A stretch of DNA of 33,098 bases, taken from Candidatus Gastranaerophilales bacterium HUM_12 (lineage in GTDB: Bacteria > Cyanobacteriota > Vampirovibrionia > Gastranaerophilales > Gastranaerophilaceae). Positions within the stretch are counted from its first letter, which is position 1. Every line of letters starts with the position of its first letter. The translations under genes and the position numbers were made by a program. The stretch is taken from assembly GCA_002102825.1 (NCBI GenBank), contig DABJ01000029.1, positions 15,391 through 48,488 on the forward strand, read 5' to 3'. Below, one piece after another: positions 22,214 through 30,328 of the stretch. The notes under the pieces are model-generated. The model saw nothing but the letters and a program-made list of their open reading frames with translations, ran no database searches and had not been told where the DNA came from.

Positions 22214-22267
22214 TAAGAGGGGATATTATTTCTCTACCTACCCTCCACTTTCCCCTCTTATTTTTTT
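22214..22267 (+). terminator. Terminator-like hairpin between the Cys-rich gene and the LuxR-type gene
   Basis: TAAGAGGGGA (22214-22223) and TCCCCTCTTA (22251-22260) are perfect 10-bp arms around a 27-nt loop, followed by seven T (22261-22267). The long loop is unusual but pairing and T-tract support termination. Confidence 0.65.
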
Positions 22268-22349
22268 AGAAGTGGAAATATTATTAAAAAAAAGAAAGAT
22301 TAATTAAGGTAATATGAGGGTAATTAAATCAGATACAAAAGGAAGTTTG

Positions 22350-22571
22350 ATGAAGTTATCACCAAAAGAACATAATGTACTAACTCTGATTGCTTGCGGG
22401 TTTACAGATAAGGAAGTTGCTTTAAAACTGAACATTTCAATACGAACGGTACAATCTCATATTGCATCAATATTATTGAAACTAAAAGCAAGAAACAGGG
22501 TTAATGCAGTTGTTGTCTACATGCACCTCAATCCTAAGTGGAAAATTGCAGAGAGGTATGTCGTAGTATGA
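22350..22571 (+). CDS. LuxR/GerE-type HTH regulator, DNA-binding domain only
   Basis: A protein of about 73 residues made only of a GerE-type helix-turn-helix: LSPKEHNVLTLIACGFTDKE, VALKLNISIRTVQSHIASIL and LKLKARNRVNAVVVYMHL. The recognition helix is SIRTVQSHIASIL. No receiver or ligand-binding domain is attached, so activity is probably set by abundance, or the protein acts as a small activator like GerE. The ATG at 22350 has AAAAGGAAG; an ATG at 22314 with a shorter spacing would add 12 residues. Its stop overlaps the amidase start (ATGA, 22568-22571), so regulator and endolysin are translationally coupled. It is the only recognised regulator in the block and a candidate switch for the structural genes. 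Confidence 0.8.
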   Translation: MKLSPKEHNVLTLIACGFTDKEVALKLNISIRTVQSHIASILLKLKARNRVNAVVVYMHLNPKWKIAERYVVV

Positions 22572-23056
22572 AACGAATTATTTTACATTGGACCGCCGGA
22601 AGATATTATCCGACCCAATTTGAAAAACAGTACTATCATTTTTTGATAGACAAAGATGGCAGAATTTATAATGGAATTCACAAACCGGAAGATAATTTAA
22701 ATTGTTCTGACGGGAATTATGCAGCCCACACAGGTGGTGGGAATACAGGTTCAATCGGAGTTGCGCTTTGCTCAATGTCAGGATTTAAATCTCGAGATAA
22801 TGTCGGGAAATTTCCGATTTCGCCTATTCAATTTGAATCTTGTATGAAATTTTGCTCAGAACTTTGCAAAAGATATTCAATTGAAATTACTCCACAAAAC
22901 GTCATGACACATTACGAATTTGGACAAAACAACCCTAAAACAACTAGTTTTGGCAAAATTGATATAGTTTATCTTCCACCTTATCCTTGGATTGCGAAAA
23001 AAGATATCGGAAGTTTTATCCGCTCAAAAATCCGTTGGTATAGTGAAAGAATTTGA
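22568..23056 (+). CDS. N-acetylmuramoyl-L-alanine amidase (Amidase_2), phage endolysin type
   Basis: A 162-residue protein of the T7 lysozyme/PGRP-type amidase family. Zinc ligands: His7 (IILHWTAGRYYP), His115 (MTHYEFGQN) and probably Asp132 (GKIDIVYLPPYPW). The core YHFLIDKDGRIYNGIHKPED and AAHTGGGNTGSIGVALCSM is characteristic. It cleaves the bond between MurNAc and the stem peptide, lysing the cell. There is no signal peptide and no separate cell-wall-binding domain, so it needs a holin for access; a holin-like gene lies at 25525. The ATG at 22568 overlaps the LuxR-type gene by 4 bp. Lysis coming first in the transcript is unusual for a tailed phage. Confidence 0.9.
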   Translation: MKRIILHWTAGRYYPTQFEKQYYHFLIDKDGRIYNGIHKPEDNLNCSDGNYAAHTGGGNTGSIGVALCSMSGFKSRDNVGKFPISPIQFESCMKFCSELCKRYSIEITPQNVMTHYEFGQNNPKTTSFGKIDIVYLPPYPWIAKKDIGSFIRSKIRWYSERI

Positions 23057-23071
23057 GGTTAGAAAAAAAAT

Positions 23072-24595
23072 ATGGATATAAATTATTTTGATTTGTCGGG
23101 TGGAATTTGCCAATCTTCGACAAAGACAGAACTTGGTTTGAGTTCAAAAATTCTTTATTGGACGGATTCAAAAAATATTGAACTCTATAACAACAAAGGA
23201 ATTGTAAAACAAAAAGGTAACACATTATTACTTAATTTGCCTGATAAAGAGCCAATCATTGCAATGAATGAAATGGAGTCTGACGGACTGTACAAATTGA
23301 TTGTCGCAACAAAAAGCGGAAAAATCTATGTATATTCTGAATCTTCAGGGAGCTTAAAGCTTTTAAACAAAACAATCTCAGGAAAGAAAGTTCAATTTGT
23401 AAATTTTTTGCGAGGAGTTATTGTCGCAACAGAATCTGATGAAATGTTTTATATAAAAGACAATTCTAACTTTGATATTGTTGATTGTAATCTAAAAGAC
23501 AAAGCCGGAAATATATTTTATCCGGATTGCATAACTGTTTATAAAGGCAGGGTTTGGTGTTCAGATACTTCAACAATTTATTATTCCGCACTCGGAACTT
23601 ATAATGATTTCAAAACCGAAAATGATGCCGGCTATATCAGTGATTTTCATACCGATACCGCAGATATAACAGCAATTCATACCTATAAAGATTATCTTGC
23701 GATTTACAAAAAAGAACGAGTTTATTTATTATCCGGTTCAAATCCGTCAGATTTTTCAGTGATGTTATTCGCCGATAAAGGCACAATGGCAACAAGCTCA
23801 ATTGTAAACGTTGATAACAAACAATATTTTTTAAGCAACGGAATTTTTGCACTTGAACAAGTAGGAGAATTAAATCAAATTCGCTTAGGGTCAGAAATTT
23901 CAAAGAATATCAAAAATGAGTTTGACAATTTTGACACCGCAAGACTTAAATATACAAAAGTTCTGCACTACGAAAATAAAAATCAAACTTGGCACTTCTT
24001 TCCTTATTTAGGAAACGAATACTACAATACAATTTGGATAAACGATTATGTAAATCACTCTTGGTACAAAAGAGAAGTTCCACAAAAAATTACAACTGCC
24101 TGCAATTTTCATTCTTACATTCTAACTGCAGATACAGAAGGAAATGTTTATTATGAAGATTACGGTACAACATTTAACGGTGAAAGCATTTCTTTTATGT
24201 GGAAATCTCCATTTTTGTCACTTGGAAATGTTCATCACAGAAAACTCATAGAAGAGTTTTACTTTGTCCTTGATGATGAATATGATAACAAATTTCAATG
24301 CTCCGTTTACAAAGACTATGATGGCAAATGTGCTGATGATTATGAACATATAGTTTCTCGTCATTTCAATCAATTGGTTTGGGCAAAAAACGATGATGAA
24401 GACTCTAATGATAGCAACTGTTGGGCAAATATAGATGAAAATGTTCCGATTTGGACAATAGGAACAGATGTTTTAGAAAAAGCAGAAATTTGCGGAAGTT
24501 GTTATTCCGTTCAAATTTGCGTTGAGGGAAGCGAAATCGACGACAATTGCGCCATAATCGGTCTTCAATTCAGAGAAATTTATAACGACGATTAG
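23072..24595 (+). CDS. Podovirus tail/DNA-stabilisation protein, P22 gp10-like beta-propeller
   Basis: A 507-residue beta-rich protein with repeated blade-like segments: LYKLIVATKSGKIYVYSESS, VQFVNFLRGVIVATESDEMF, TVYKGRVWCSDTSTIYYSAL, ITAIHTYKDYLAIYKKERVY, TSSIVNVDNKQYFLSNGIFA, IWINDYVNHSWYKREVPQ. The pattern in which a region reads 'RVW..D.STIYYSALGTYNDF', then 'LAIYKKERVYLLSG', then a start-up check 'GTMATSSIV' is that of phage tail hub/stabilisation proteins such as P22 gp10, which plugs the portal channel after packaging. The 5' part of the transcript places it before the capsid gene. No enzymatic motif. Identification rests on pattern similarity only, so other tail proteins are possible. 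Confidence 0.55.
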   Translation: MDINYFDLSGGICQSSTKTELGLSSKILYWTDSKNIELYNNKGIVKQKGNTLLLNLPDKEPIIAMNEMESDGLYKLIVATKSGKIYVYSESSGSLKLLNKTISGKKVQFVNFLRGVIVATESDEMFYIKDNSNFDIVDCNLKDKAGNIFYPDCITVYKGRVWCSDTSTIYYSALGTYNDFKTENDAGYISDFHTDTADITAIHTYKDYLAIYKKERVYLLSGSNPSDFSVMLFADKGTMATSSIVNVDNKQYFLSNGIFALEQVGELNQIRLGSEISKNIKNEFDNFDTARLKYTKVLHYENKNQTWHFFPYLGNEYYNTIWINDYVNHSWYKREVPQKITTACNFHSYILTADTEGNVYYEDYGTTFNGESISFMWKSPFLSLGNVHHRKLIEEFYFVLDDEYDNKFQCSVYKDYDGKCADDYEHIVSRHFNQLVWAKNDDEDSNDSNCWANIDENVPIWTIGTDVLEKAEICGSCYSVQICVEGSEIDDNCAIIGLQFREIYNDD

Positions 24596-24651
24596 ATAAA
24601 ATCGTAAAAATATATTGTGTACTACTTTGTAAAATGAAAGGGAAATGAAAA

Positions 24652-25506
24652 ATGTCAGATTTTACAACAACTTATTCTACCTTTATTCCTGAAATTTGGA
24701 GTAAAAAATTAAATCAAATGTTAGAAAAAAATTGCGTAATGATGCAATGCGTGAACAAAAATTGGGAGGGAGAAATTTCTCAACAAGGTGATACCGTCAA
24801 AATTATTACACCTGCAGATGTAACTGTTTCAACCCTAACAAGTGATAATATCACATACACCAGCCTTGCACCAAAATCACAAGATTTGGTCATCGACCAA
24901 AAGAAATTCTTTGCATTTAAAATTGATGATGTTGCAAAAGTTCAATCAAATATGGACATTATGGAAGCACATTTAGTTAATGCTAAAAAAGCTATTGAAG
25001 AAGTCCAAGATTCATATCTGCTTGCAATGCATACAGATGTTACAGAATCAAATACAGTAGGTTCAGAATCTTTACCAATCACCTTAGATAAATCAACAAT
25101 TTACGAACACTTTGTAAAATTATCTTTGGCATTAAAAAATTCTGACGCAGTTCATGCAGGTGTTCGTCCCTGGGTAGTAATTAACCCAAACATAGAATCT
25201 TACTTGTTACAAAGTCCGGAGTTTATCAAAGCTTATAATGTCGCAGACGAAACTCTTAGAGATGGTGCAATTGGTCGAATTGCCGGAATGGACGTCCTTG
25301 TTAGCACAAATTTAACAGACATTGATAACAAATATTACGTACTTGCAGGAACAAATGATGCAATCACTTTCGCATCTCAACTTGCAAAAATCGAAAGCTT
25401 GAGAGATAAAGACAGCTTTTCGGATTTAGTTAGAGGCTTGTATTTGTATGGCGCAAAAACAGTTCAACCAAAAGCCCTCGCAAAAATGATTGTTTCATCA
25501 ATATAA
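24652..25506 (+). CDS. Phage major capsid protein, P22 coat/HK97-fold type
   Basis: A 284-residue protein. The start MSDFTTTYSTFIPEIWSKKL resembles the N-arm of P22-like coat proteins. Next come QQGDTVKIITPADVTVSTLT (E-loop region), a spine-helix stretch MEAHLVNAKKAIEEVQDSYL, and the P-domain WVVINPNIESYLLQSPEFIK with GRIAGMDVLVSTNLTDIDNK and YYVLAGTNDAITFASQLAKI. The C-terminal VRGLYLYGAKTVQPKALAKM is typical of this coat family. It assembles the icosahedral shell. The frame is intact with no frameshift, and GAAAGGGAAATG provides a ribosome site, so the gene looks selected. No prohead protease gene is present, which fits a P22-type scaffold-dependent shell. Confidence 0.82.
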   Translation: MSDFTTTYSTFIPEIWSKKLNQMLEKNCVMMQCVNKNWEGEISQQGDTVKIITPADVTVSTLTSDNITYTSLAPKSQDLVIDQKKFFAFKIDDVAKVQSNMDIMEAHLVNAKKAIEEVQDSYLLAMHTDVTESNTVGSESLPITLDKSTIYEHFVKLSLALKNSDAVHAGVRPWVVINPNIESYLLQSPEFIKAYNVADETLRDGAIGRIAGMDVLVSTNLTDIDNKYYVLAGTNDAITFASQLAKIESLRDKDSFSDLVRGLYLYGAKTVQPKALAKMIVSSI

Positions 25507-25524
25507 CCAAAAGGAGAATTTTAA

Positions 25525-25779
25525 ATGCAACTATTTTCAAAAACAAAAACTAAAATCAAAGAGTTGGCAAAAAATGCAGTTTTAGTTGCAGAAGCAGAGC
25601 TTGGAAGTGGAAAAGGTCAAGAGAAGAAAAAACTTGCAATTGAATATGTATTAAAAAACCTACCTATTTCTAACTTTTTGAAAAGCATTATTTCAATCTT
25701 ACTCTCAAGTTTTATTGATGATGCGATTGAAATTTCTGTAAATTATATGAAAACTTTGTCAACCACACAAGGAGAATAA
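25525..25779 (+). CDS. Holin-like protein, LLH-type pattern
   Basis: An 84-residue protein: MQLFSKTKTKIKELAKNAVL, VAEAELGSGKGQEKKKLAIE, YVLKNLPISNFLKSIISILL, then SSFIDDAIEISVNYMKTL. The AVxxAExxxGxGKGxEKKxxAIxYxxxxLP pattern matches the conserved C-terminal part of phage LLH-family holins. The usual N-terminal membrane helix is not evident; a hydrophobic stretch lies later (about 52-66). It may be a holin that permits amidase release, or a shortened relative with another role such as a capsid accessory protein. The AAAGGAG ribosome site is strong. It sits 18 bp after the capsid gene and 5 bp before the scaffold-like gene. Confidence 0.5.
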   Translation: MQLFSKTKTKIKELAKNAVLVAEAELGSGKGQEKKKLAIEYVLKNLPISNFLKSIISILLSSFIDDAIEISVNYMKTLSTTQGE

Positions 25780-25784
25780 AACTT

Positions 25785-26426
25785 ATGCAAAATCAAATAA
25801 ATTCAAACAATATCTCATCATCTGCCGTGACTCCACAGATGAATTATACTGATATAGTCAGCCAGCTTGAACAGGCAATAGCAACAGACACCCTGCGATT
25901 GCAAACAATGTTACAGCAGGGAGTTATTACAAAACAACAAGGACAATATTTAATGGCTCAATTGGCTAAAAGGGCTAACGAAATTAACATGTGCAAAAAT
26001 TCTGTACCATTTCCTAATCAAGCACAAACACAACAACCACAGACACAAAATCAAATGTCACCGCTTGAAACTTTCACAGAACAAAACCCTGAATTTTTCA
26101 ATGTTGGAGGTCGTAATGCGGTTCTTGACTATATCAAAAATTACAACTTGGATAAAGATGAGATATCACAAGTGGCTAAGATTGTTGAACAGTTAGAAAA
26201 TTCCGCTATTAACAGCTACTTGAAAAAATCTGCACACGAAAAATCATTGAATGACGAGAACTCTGCTGCTAAAAGTAAGTTGAATGCTTATGCTCAAAAT
26301 TCAACAGGAAACAGCAATATGAATAGGATTTTCACACGTGAAGACATCGGCAAAATGACTAGTGAAGAATTCACCAAAAATGAAAAATTGATTATGGATC
26401 AAGTAAAACAAGGTCTAATCAAATAG
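25785..26426 (+). CDS. Scaffold-like phage protein, Gln/Asn-rich
   Basis: A 213-residue protein of low hydrophobicity. The N-terminal third is Asn/Ser/Gln-rich, followed by helix (VSQLEQAIATDTLRLQTMLQ, YLMAQLAKRANEINMC), a Gln/Pro linker (AQTQQPQTQNQMSPLE) and another helical stretch (ISQVAKIVEQLENSAINSYL). The C-terminus is RIFTREDIGKMTSEEFTKNE then KLIMDQVKQGLIK. The FTREDIxxMTxEEFxxNxxxI tail is common in phage scaffolding proteins, whose C-terminus binds coat. No enzyme motif. It lies after the capsid gene rather than before it, opposite to most tailed phages. An accessory head protein is the alternative. Confidence 0.6.
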   Translation: MQNQINSNNISSSAVTPQMNYTDIVSQLEQAIATDTLRLQTMLQQGVITKQQGQYLMAQLAKRANEINMCKNSVPFPNQAQTQQPQTQNQMSPLETFTEQNPEFFNVGGRNAVLDYIKNYNLDKDEISQVAKIVEQLENSAINSYLKKSAHEKSLNDENSAAKSKLNAYAQNSTGNSNMNRIFTREDIGKMTSEEFTKNEKLIMDQVKQGLIK

Positions 26427-26444
26427 GTAAAATTCTTTCAATAG

Positions 26445-26485
26445 TCTCTCCTCTCCTCCCACCTACGTGGGAGATTGGGGAGAGA
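26445..26485. repeat. GC-rich hairpin element between scaffold and adaptor genes
   Basis: CTCCCAC (26456-26462) and GTGGGAG (26467-26473) form a perfect 7-bp stem with a 4-nt loop. It is nested within TCTCTCC (26445-26451)/GGAGAGA (26479-26485). It resembles the dispersed CTCCCAC...GTGGGAG-type intergenic repeats. An A-run, not a T-run, follows, so it is not a rightward terminator but could stabilise the upstream mRNA. Confidence 0.6.
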
Positions 26486-26507
26486 AAAATAAACAGAAAG
26501 GAGTAAA

Positions 26508-27146
26508 ATGAATTTTTTAGAACTTATAAACAAATGTTTGCTTGAACTCAATTACAAGCAAGTAAATGCCATTAGCGAACTTGTCAAAAATGACCACAAA
26601 CGTATAATGAGTATCCTAAATGTTATAAATAAAGAAATTTGTAACGTTGAACCTTGGAATTTTTTAATCCGAAAAACAACGTTAGCCCTACCCAAAGGTA
26701 AAACAGAGATTGACAATCCCGTTTCCGGTCGGATTTGGTATTTGATAATTTCAGGGGAAAAATATAAATATTCTCCAGATGTGGAGAGCTTTTTGACAGG
26801 AAAAAACAAAGACCATTTTTATAGTGCATACAATGACAAACTATTACTCCCAAAATTTGACGAAGATAAAACAATTGAAGTCGTATATTACACCTCTAAT
26901 TGCGTAAAAACACCTGACGGAGAAGAAATGAACGACTTTAAAAACGCAACTGATTGCTCACTAATTCCAATGCCATTTGTCGAACAGTTATTAGTTTACG
27001 GCACATGCCTGAGATTAAAAGCAAATCCGCAATATATCAAATTCACATATTGGCTAAGCATGTACAAAGAAGCATTGCTGAACTTGAAATCAAAAAGTAA
27101 TATCTACATTTTTGACTCGCCAGTAATAAGACTATACAGGAGATAG
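26508..27146 (+). CDS. Head-tail adaptor protein, P22 gp4-like
   Basis: A 212-residue protein, predicted alpha/beta. It starts MNFLELINKCLLELNYKQVN, with helices KRIMSILNVINKEICNVEPW and NFLIRKTTLALPKGKTEIDN. The beta segments RIWYLIISGEKYKYSPDVES and KTIEVVYYTSNCVKT follow. The C-terminal helices hold FVEQLLVYGTCLRLKANPQY and LSMYKEALLNLKSK. The order 'FLELxNxCLxxLxY...EPWxFL...' followed by a short beta domain is the pattern of P22 gp4-type tail accessory factors, which bind the portal after packaging and receive gp10. It has a strong AAAGGAG site. Similarity is by eye; the neighbourhood (scaffold, portal, terminase) supports it. Confidence 0.55.
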   Translation: MNFLELINKCLLELNYKQVNAISELVKNDHKRIMSILNVINKEICNVEPWNFLIRKTTLALPKGKTEIDNPVSGRIWYLIISGEKYKYSPDVESFLTGKNKDHFYSAYNDKLLLPKFDEDKTIEVVYYTSNCVKTPDGEEMNDFKNATDCSLIPMPFVEQLLVYGTCLRLKANPQYIKFTYWLSMYKEALLNLKSKSNIYIFDSPVIRLYRR

Positions 27147-27252
27147 GGCAAAAAAAACAGGAAGTCGTTTTCATTCCCCCCTGTTAAGATTTACACTAGC
27201 CGAAATATAAATAGCATGTATATTATACAAATTATTTGATAAAAAAACAAAT

Positions 27253-27258
27253 TATAAT
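27253..27258 (+). promoter_or_regulatory. Possible internal promoter for the packaging module
   Basis: TATAAT (27253-27258) sits 15 nt before the ATG at 27274 in a 127-bp gap, the largest within the late part of the block. The -35 is weak (TTATTT region). It would let terminase and portal genes be expressed apart from the capsid genes. Confidence 0.4.
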
Positions 27259-27273
27259 AAGAAATGTAAAGAG

Positions 27274-27711
27274 ATGCAAAATATAAACAACAAAGAAAAA
27301 CAATTTGTCGCAGAGTATATAAGAACTCTTGATTGCGAAAAAGCCGTGAAATATGGGAAATTCAAAACCCTTGACCCGAAAAAATTAGGGCAATATCTGT
27401 TATGTCAAGCGCATATTATCAAAGAAATTAAATGTCAATTGAATAAACAAATTGATTCTCTCAATGTTCAAAAAGGCTACGTAATCCAGAAACTCCTACA
27501 GATTGCAGAATTTTCTCTGGCAGAAGAAGACATCTTGGATAAAGATGGCAATTTTACAGGCAAACGAAAATTGAGAGATGCCGGAGCGGGATTGAAAGCG
27601 CTTGAAAGTCTTTGCAAATATCTTGGATTTTCAAGTCCGCAATCAGAAGAGAAAAAATATATTGATGCAAAAATCATCACAATTTCCAACCTTGATGATA
27701 AGAAAATTTAA
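27274..27711 (+). CDS. Terminase small subunit
   Basis: A 145-residue protein with the Terminase_2/XtmA layout. The opening NNKEKQFVAEYIRTLDCEKA then VKYGKF matches the L.xKQxxFVxEYxxxxNATxA helix-turn-helix. KKLGQYLLCQAHIIKEIKCQ follows, corresponding to the 'G..LL..P.I...I' helix. Residues 66-125 form helical oligomerisation segments (KGYVIQKLLQIAEFSLAEED and RDAGAGLKALESLCKYLGF). It recognises DNA and regulates the motor during packaging. AAAGAG lies before the ATG at 27274. In a gene transfer agent this subunit often has reduced sequence specificity; that cannot be judged from sequence alone. Confidence 0.8.
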   Translation: MQNINNKEKQFVAEYIRTLDCEKAVKYGKFKTLDPKKLGQYLLCQAHIIKEIKCQLNKQIDSLNVQKGYVIQKLLQIAEFSLAEEDILDKDGNFTGKRKLRDAGAGLKALESLCKYLGFSSPQSEEKKYIDAKIITISNLDDKKI

Positions 27712-27728
27712 ACTAAGAAAGGTAAAAA

Positions 27729-28079
27729 ATGAAAGAAGATAAAAATATTGAACAAATTCTCCTCAATGACGAAGAATACGAAAAGATTTCAACAAAAAAA
27801 ATTGAGAGTGATTTTGTTCGAGAAATAGATAAATCAAAGAATAAAACATCAGAAATTATTACAGACATAAAATTTGCACCTAAAAACAAGTTATTTTCAA
27901 AAGATGCAATTTACTTAATTCTAAATAAAAATAGCAGAACTAAATCTTACGTAAATGGAATTCAAGCCGAGGGATTTTTAGGAAATCAAACTTCGACAAG
28001 AGAAAAATTCCTAACAGGTGAGATTGACTCATTTGCCAAAGACGATTATTTCGTAAAATTTTTAAAAGTCAGAATTTAA
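27729..28079 (+). CDS. Hypothetical protein between small terminase and GNAT-like gene
   Basis: A 116-residue protein I do not recognise. N-terminal half charged and probably disordered (MKEDKNIEQILLNDEEYEKI, SDFVREIDKSKNKTSEI). The C-terminal half is more ordered: KNKLFSKDAIYLILNKNSRT, KSYVNGIQAEGFLGNQTSTR, EKFLTGEIDSFAKDDYFVKF. It could be a small HTH-like DNA-binding protein from this pattern, but there is no clear motif. AAGAAAGG precedes the ATG; it ends 2 bp before the next ATG, so the genes form one operon. It lies where some phages carry a small accessory packaging protein. Confidence 0.6.
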   Translation: MKEDKNIEQILLNDEEYEKISTKKIESDFVREIDKSKNKTSEIITDIKFAPKNKLFSKDAIYLILNKNSRTKSYVNGIQAEGFLGNQTSTREKFLTGEIDSFAKDDYFVKFLKVRI

Positions 28080-28081
28080 AA

Positions 28082-28624
28082 ATGTGTAAATTTATACAAT
28101 TAACTACCAATAATCTTTTCACTAATTTGCACTATATTCCACTAATCTGGGAAAATTATACTAAGTATTTTAAATATTTACAAGACGATTTTTCCGATAA
28201 CGACATCAACATATTGTCACTTGTTGAAAAAACTGTTCCATATTTTTGGATAATCATTGATAACAAAAATCAATATATGGGATTTGTTTTTCTTGATAAT
28301 TTTGTCGGGAACAACAAAGCTTTATACAGTGCGGAATTAACGACTTGTTTTGAAAAACATGCGTGGGGTGATTTTACAAAATATAGTGCAAAGATTTTTT
28401 TAGAAAAATGCTTCAAGAATTTTGGATTCAAAAAAATAAAGGCCTTGATTTTCCCAGACAATTTTAGGGTCAAAACCCTTTTAAAAGCTTCGGGCTTTAA
28501 CTACGAAACGACTCTCAAATCCGAAACTTTACGAGGTGGAAAGCCTCAAGATATTGAAATTTATTCCCTATATAAAACTACTAGCGAGGTAAAACATGGA
28601 AACATTCATAATTCCTGCATTTGA
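28082..28624 (+). CDS. GNAT-fold acetyltransferase-like protein
   Basis: A 180-residue protein. A beta/alpha pattern typical of GNAT proteins: PYFWIIIDNKNQYMGFVFLD (beta 2-3), YSAELTTCFEKHAWGDFTKY (beta 4), AKIFLEKCFKNFGFKKIKAL (helix 3 and beta 5), DNFRVKTLLKASGFNYETTL (the NxxxxxxLxKxGF signature). The acetyl-CoA-binding R/Q-x-x-G-x-G/A segment is poorly kept (HAWGDFTKYSAK), so activity is uncertain. It lacks a clear ribosome site and follows the previous stop by 2 bp, so it is probably coupled. Its last 29 bases overlap the portal gene. GNAT genes are known in phage late operons; the substrate is unknown. Confidence 0.6.
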   Translation: MCKFIQLTTNNLFTNLHYIPLIWENYTKYFKYLQDDFSDNDINILSLVEKTVPYFWIIIDNKNQYMGFVFLDNFVGNNKALYSAELTTCFEKHAWGDFTKYSAKIFLEKCFKNFGFKKIKALIFPDNFRVKTLLKASGFNYETTLKSETLRGGKPQDIEIYSLYKTTSEVKHGNIHNSCI

Positions 28625-30230
28625 TTATGCAGATGAACAATTTTTAATCAACAATATTATATTTAAATACGATTATTACAATGATATTCGAAGCTCTCAG
28701 ATTTCTGACAACAGATTAATTAAGCATTCAATTTACAACTCAGATATTCCGGCGGTTAATAGTTGGGATTGCAAAATCCAACTCCCTGAGATTTACGAAC
28801 TGGCACAAACTCTGAAATCTCATATTGTGCAAAATTTATACTCACACCCGGACGGAATGTTTGATGTGTCAGGTGTTGATTACAAAACTCAAAAATATGC
28901 CAACAAACAAAAAGCAATGCTTGTAAATACATTTGAAACAATGAAAATTGAAGATGAGATGGAAAAGATTATTGATTCTGTAGTCGAAACAGGCGAAGTT
29001 ACTCTTTTTGTCGGTTGGGAAACAAAAACTCGAAAAGTCCGCCGAGCATTATCACTTGTTGAGCAATCAGAAAAAAATATTCAAGATGCTTTTGTTGTTG
29101 AGGACAAAGTTATTTATGACAACGCAAAAGTTAAATTCATAAATTATGAAGATTTTGTTTTTGACAAATACGGTGTGGATAATTGGGACACTTGTTCAAA
29201 AATATATCGAACTTATCAAACTTTAGATGACATCAAATCAAGTGATACTAATAATTTGCTAGATATTGAAAAACTGGAAATATTGAGAGGAGTGGTGGCA
29301 AGTAAAAAATCAAAAGACGAAAATTCGTCAAACAGAAAAATTGAAGTTTTAGAATTTTGGGGTGACATTGAACTTCCCAATGGCGAAGTTTTGAAAAACA
29401 AACTTATAGTTGTCGCAGGAAGAAAAGTAATTATCAGATATGAGGACAATCCTTTTGTAATAAACCCGTTTATCCATGCAAATATTATAGAATGCCCATC
29501 AACCGGTCGTGGAATCTCGCCATTAAGGGTTGCATTGATTTTAAATAATATATCTTCAACAATTTTGAACAAACAGCTAGATGCACTTGCACTAATGATG
29601 AATCCTCCATATCTTGCTCCGAAAGGCTGTTTTAGAGGACAACAAGACGTTAGCCCCGGAAAAATTATTGAATACGATGCATCACTTATGACAACAACTC
29701 CAACACCTTTGTCCTTTGACAAGGCAATGACCGGTTGGGATTTTCTAAATTATTTCAAAACAACTATTGAAAGTGCAACAGGAATTTTCAAAAACATGGC
29801 TGGAAATGTTCAATCCGTAGATAGAACTGCTACAGAAATTAACTATTCTGTAAACGGTCAAGAAGCCAGATTAAATATGCTTCTTGAATCAATAAATCGT
29901 AAAATCATTGTACCAATGGTCGAAAAAACAGCAGAACTTATAGCCAATTTCAAACTCGGGAAAGAAAATATCTTGGTATCTGATAAAGGAAAAATTGAGT
30001 TTATAGAAATTGATGATAATGTAAGGAATTCAAATTATATCTATAGGTACGGGGATAGAAAAGCAACATTTGAGAGAAAATCAAAATTGAAAGAACTTTT
30101 TGAAGTAATTAAATCATTTGCACAAATTCAAGAAGTTTCTTCAAATATCAATTGGTTGGAGTGTTTCAAATTTGCACTTGAACAATACGGAGTTGAGAAT
30201 GCGAATAACTTCTTAACTTCACAGGAGTAA
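28596..30230 (+). CDS. Phage portal (head-to-tail connector) protein
   Basis: A 544-residue portal protein. N-terminal helical region (MLVNTFETMKIEDEMEKIID, SVVETGEVTLFVGWETKT), a central region reading VKFINYEDFVFDKYGVDNWD and ILRGVVASKKSKDENSSNRK, then the typical portal clip/stem area: VINPFIHANIIECPSTGRGI, SPLRVALILNNISSTILNKQ, DALALMMNPPYLAPKGCFRG, and FLNYFKTTIESATGIFKNMA followed by VDRTATEINYSVNGQEARLN. The last two correspond to the 'TATEv....ea..rl....' segment of podovirus portals. A dodecameric ring through which DNA enters. The ATG at 28596 lies inside the GNAT-like gene (29-bp overlap), with AGCGAGG upstream. Intact. Confidence 0.85.
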   Translation: METFIIPAFDYADEQFLINNIIFKYDYYNDIRSSQISDNRLIKHSIYNSDIPAVNSWDCKIQLPEIYELAQTLKSHIVQNLYSHPDGMFDVSGVDYKTQKYANKQKAMLVNTFETMKIEDEMEKIIDSVVETGEVTLFVGWETKTRKVRRALSLVEQSEKNIQDAFVVEDKVIYDNAKVKFINYEDFVFDKYGVDNWDTCSKIYRTYQTLDDIKSSDTNNLLDIEKLEILRGVVASKKSKDENSSNRKIEVLEFWGDIELPNGEVLKNKLIVVAGRKVIIRYEDNPFVINPFIHANIIECPSTGRGISPLRVALILNNISSTILNKQLDALALMMNPPYLAPKGCFRGQQDVSPGKIIEYDASLMTTTPTPLSFDKAMTGWDFLNYFKTTIESATGIFKNMAGNVQSVDRTATEINYSVNGQEARLNMLLESINRKIIVPMVEKTAELIANFKLGKENILVSDKGKIEFIEIDDNVRNSNYIYRYGDRKATFERKSKLKELFEVIKSFAQIQEVSSNINWLECFKFALEQYGVENANNFLTSQE

Positions 30231-30270
30231 AATTCCTACATTATTAAACACAATATTAGGGAAACTAATG

Positions 30271-30307
30271 TCCTCCACTTGCGGGAGGACCGAAATCTTT
30301 GATTTCG
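30271..30307. repeat. Paired hairpin element between portal and large terminase genes
   Basis: TCCTCC (30271-30276)/GGAGGA (30284-30289) is followed directly by CGAAATC (30291-30297)/GATTTCG (30301-30307), two perfect stems in tandem. With the AGGAGGGG that follows, it has the look of a dispersed intergenic repeat. Confidence 0.6.
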
Positions 30308-30328
30308 AGGAGGGGTAAAATGTCCCAG

